Shown here: piece after piece, positions 25,213 to 26,842 of the stretch
Position numbering within the stretch: the stretch's first letter is position 1
Layout of the letters: each line of letters begins with the position of its first letter
Source of the DNA: DATBVX01 sp035263105
GTDB taxonomy: Bacteria > Pseudomonadota > Gammaproteobacteria > Steroidobacterales > Steroidobacteraceae
DNA: 26,842 bases
Assembly: GCA_035263105.1 (NCBI GenBank)
Contig: DATFRO010000092.1
Location: forward strand, 1 to 26,842
Direction: 5' to 3'
Program-made: the position numbers and the translations under genes
Notes under the pieces: model-generated
What the model saw: only the letters and a program-made list of their open reading frames with translations
Told to the model about the DNA's origin: nothing
Database searches by the model: none

Positions 25213-25929
25213 TCACTGTGCTCCAACGCGGCCACGCGCGGCAACCGCGTTCATCCCATAAACACAGCACTTCAGCAGCGGACACTCTGAACAGAGCGGC
25301 CGCGTGCGCCGGCAGAGCGTCTGGCCGTGCGTGCGCAGCAGCTGGTGCGCCTCGATGAGCCAGGCAGGCTTGCGCGGCAACTGAGGCGCGAGCGTTTCCT
25401 GCGCGTGCTGATAGGTTGTGCGGTAATCCGCCTGTTCGCGGATGAGCCCGAGGCGATCGAGGACGCGCAGCCCGTTCGAATCGAGCGGCAGCACCTGCGC
25501 GCGCCCCATGAGCGCCAGGATCTTGTCGGCCCCGGGCTCGCCGATCATCGCAAAGCGCGTGAGCGCACGACGCGCCTTTTCCACTGGCATCGCTGCCAAC
25601 GCGCGCGCCAGGTGGCCGTTCCACGCGCGCGTCGTCAGTTGAGCGGAATCGCGCAAGCGCCTCGCGCGCAGGTCCGGAGCGATCGCGCCCCCGAGGCGCG
25701 CGATCTTTCGCAGTGTGGCTGGCGAGGCCTCGAGAATCGCCGCCGGCGTCAGGCCAACTTCACGACGCAGCTCCGCGAACGCTTGGCGTCGCGTCGCATC
25801 CGTCGCGAGGTAAGCGACCTGCTCCCACACGATCAGCTTGAAAGGATCGCGGCTGATCGGCCGCGCGGGCGCGCCGTAGTGCCTGCGCAGCGTCGCGACG
25901 ATCGAACGAAGGGACGCCGGGCTCGGCAT
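25213..25929 (-). CDS. Endonuclease-III-like HhH-GPD DNA glycosylase with 4Fe-4S motif
   Basis: This 238-aa HhH-GPD protein ends in the iron-sulfur pattern C-x6-C-x2-C-x4/5-C (C206, C213, C216, C221/C222), as in Nth and MutY. The catalytic Asp is likely D150 in LPLDSNGLRVLDRLGL. The Lys that gives Nth its lyase activity, normally in LPGVGRK, is not clearly in place: here the hairpin reads IGEPGADK. It may therefore be a monofunctional glycosylase or have unusual specificity. Base-excision repair is the expected pathway. It lies 15 nt downstream of a zinc-ribbon gene. Confidence 0.85.
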   Translation of the reverse strand: MPSPASLRSIVATLRRHYGAPARPISRDPFKLIVWEQVAYLATDATRRQAFAELRREVGLTPAAILEASPATLRKIARLGGAIAPDLRARRLRDSAQLTTRAWNGHLARALAAMPVEKARRALTRFAMIGEPGADKILALMGRAQVLPLDSNGLRVLDRLGLIREQADYRTTYQHAQETLAPQLPRKPAWLIEAHQLLRTHGQTLCRRTRPLCSECPLLKCCVYGMNAVAARGRVGAQ

Positions 25930-25944
25930 CGGCGCTACACCGCG

Positions 25945-26355
25945 TCAGTACGTTCCCAGCAATGCGGCCAGCTGGATGACCTTCTGCCCGTGGCCCTCCG
26001 CGATGTACAGCCCGAACTGCGCGATGAGGGAATACGCGGCCGCGAATTGCGCCAGCGCGAATCCCGCCACCGCGAACTGGCTCACGCATACGAGCCCGAC
26101 GCCGAACTGCGCGATGCAGAGCACGCCACAGGCGAACTGGCCGATGGCGATGATGCCACGTGCCACCACCGGCACGCGGTTCGCGCGGTACTTGAACGAG
26201 ATGTGCAGGAACGGCAGGCCGCCGATGCTGAGCGGCGACTTGTACTCGAACCCCCAGCCGTCCCATTCGGCGCGCGCCGGGTAAGGCGCTCCGCACTGCG
26301 GGCAGGTCAGGGCCTGCTCGGAGATTTCACGCTTGCATTCGCGACAGGGTTTCAT
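25945..26355 (-). CDS. Zinc-ribbon protein with tandem QF decapeptide repeats
   Basis: This 136-aa protein has an N-terminal zinc ribbon with CxxC pairs at C4/C7 and C18/C21. After a linker comes a hydrophobic C-terminal half (about 66-119) built of five 10-residue repeats. Each contains [ILV][GAS]QF, with Gln-Phe at exactly 73-74, 83-84, 93-94, 103-104 and 113-114. A bulky residue also recurs every 5 residues with small residues two before it. This recalls pentapeptide-type beta-solenoids, though membrane helices are an alternative. The function is unknown. Its ATG overlaps the stop of the ABM gene by 4 bp. Confidence 0.8.
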   Translation of the reverse strand: MKPCRECKREISEQALTCPQCGAPYPARAEWDGWGFEYKSPLSIGGLPFLHISFKYRANRVPVVARGIIAIGQFACGVLCIAQFGVGLVCVSQFAVAGFALAQFAAAYSLIAQFGLYIAEGHGQKVIQLAALLGTY

Positions 26356-26672
26356 GGCGACCTCCGCGTCGAATCGAAAGCGACTTCGAAATGCTCGACC
26401 GTGGTATCGAACGCCTCCAGCATCTGCGCCGCAACCGGCGCGACGACCGCGCGCTCCGGGACCGGGCCCGCGAACTTTGCGATCGCCTCCATCGAGTCCC
26501 AGAGTGTCAGCACGACGACCTCGACGTGCGCACCCACCGTCCGGCGCAGCAGGTACGCTCCCGCGTGGCCCGGCACCGCCGCGAGTTCCGGAACGACGGC
26601 ATCACGAAAGTGCTGCGCATAAGTTTCGAACTTCCCACCCGCCGCTCGCGCTTTCCAGGATCGAATGATCAT
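26352..26672 (-). CDS. Antibiotic biosynthesis monooxygenase (ABM) domain-like protein
   Basis: This 106-aa protein is one dimeric alpha/beta-barrel (ferredoxin-like) domain. The N-terminal strand MIIRSWKA, the helix with YAQHFRDAVVPEL, the turn PGHAGAYLLRR and the strand VVVLTLWDSMEAI are typical of ABM/YgiN-like proteins. Such domains may oxidise quinols or other small molecules, or bind haem, and no catalytic residue decides between these. The ATG at 26672 follows the upstream hydrolase gene by 30 nt. Confidence 0.78.
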   Translation of the reverse strand: MIIRSWKARAAGGKFETYAQHFRDAVVPELAAVPGHAGAYLLRRTVGAHVEVVVLTLWDSMEAIAKFAGPVPERAVVAPVAAQMLEAFDTTVEHFEVAFDSTRRSP

Positions 26673-26702
26673 GCGCCCGTCCTCGAGGTTTGCCGATCTT
26701 GG

Positions 26703-26842
26703 TCAGTGTCGCAGGTACTCATCCAGGAACGCGAACACATCGCCTTCCCATGTTGCCGGAGCGCGGTACACGAGATCGTGTCCCTCGGCGGCGGTGCTGC
26801 CGACCGCAGGATAGATCTTCACGCGCTGCGGGTGCCCGAACC
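26703..26842 (-). CDS. C-terminal fragment of a dienelactone-hydrolase-like alpha/beta hydrolase
   Basis: The last 45 residues of a gene entering from the right edge can be translated on the minus strand. They begin FGHPQRVKIYPAVGSTAAEG and end FLDEYLRH before a TGA stop at 26705-26703. The order of a KIYP strand, a GHDL segment carrying the probable catalytic His, and a closing FLDEYL helix matches the C-terminus of dienelactone hydrolase and related proteins. The nucleophile is outside the window. Confidence 0.65.
   Translation of the reverse strand, partial: FGHPQRVKIYPAVGSTAAEGHDLVYRAPATWEGDVFAFLDEYLRH

Overview
The window is high-GC, gene-dense chromosomal DNA with housekeeping content and no sign of phage, transposon, plasmid, CRISPR array, rRNA or tRNA. 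The organism looks like a Gammaproteobacterium, probably near the Xanthomonadales/Nevskiales. The evidence is the neighbourhood of LPS inner-core genes (waaA, kdkA, a GT9 glycosyltransferase), tolC next to a rhodanese and a PCMT-like methyltransferase, glnE next to a CHCC zinc-finger gene, and groES-groEL divergent from cutA-dsbD-tlpA. The lineage is inferred from gene order and protein style, not measured.

Layout. 1-2470 (+): the end of a pyrophosphate-dependent phosphofructokinase gene, then hppA, a K+-independent proton-pumping pyrophosphatase. Together they couple glycolysis to a PPi/H+ economy. 2556-4841 (-): a membrane PAS-PAS-GGDEF-EAL cyclic-di-GMP protein. 5116-7719 (+): a PCMT-like methyltransferase, a single-domain rhodanese and TolC. 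7724-9705 (-): kdkA and waaA, which attach and phosphorylate Kdo on lipid A. 9787-11249 (+): a heptosyltransferase-like GT9 gene coupled to a DUF6165 gene. 11321-14464 (-): glnE and a small CHCC zinc-finger gene. 14500-16782 (-): the groES-groEL heat-shock operon with a CIRCE operator, a clear promoter, a strong intrinsic terminator and an unusual structured 3' region. 16873-19731 (+): cutA, dsbD and a TlpA-like thioredoxin gene, with very tight spacing. 19774-26842 (-): eleven tightly packed or overlapping genes, from a partial dienelactone-hydrolase-like gene through an ABM-fold protein, a zinc-ribbon repeat protein, an endonuclease-III-like glycosylase, a VOC protein, an alpha/beta hydrolase, an S41 lipoprotein protease, a small lipoprotein, threonine aldolase and a DUF1772 membrane protein to a DUF71 ATP-pyrophosphatase.

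The strongest non-coding signal is at 14570-14683. Immediately downstream of groEL lie two tandem 57-bp units. Each folds into a 17-bp stem with one bulged base and the same 4-nt loop. The two copies differ at four base pairs, and all four changes are compensated, which suggests selection on structure. The strongest protein-level oddity is the zinc-ribbon protein at 25945-26355. Its C-terminal half carries five exact-period 10-residue repeats centred on Gln-Phe.

No gap without a gene exceeds 300 bases. The largest is 4842-5115.
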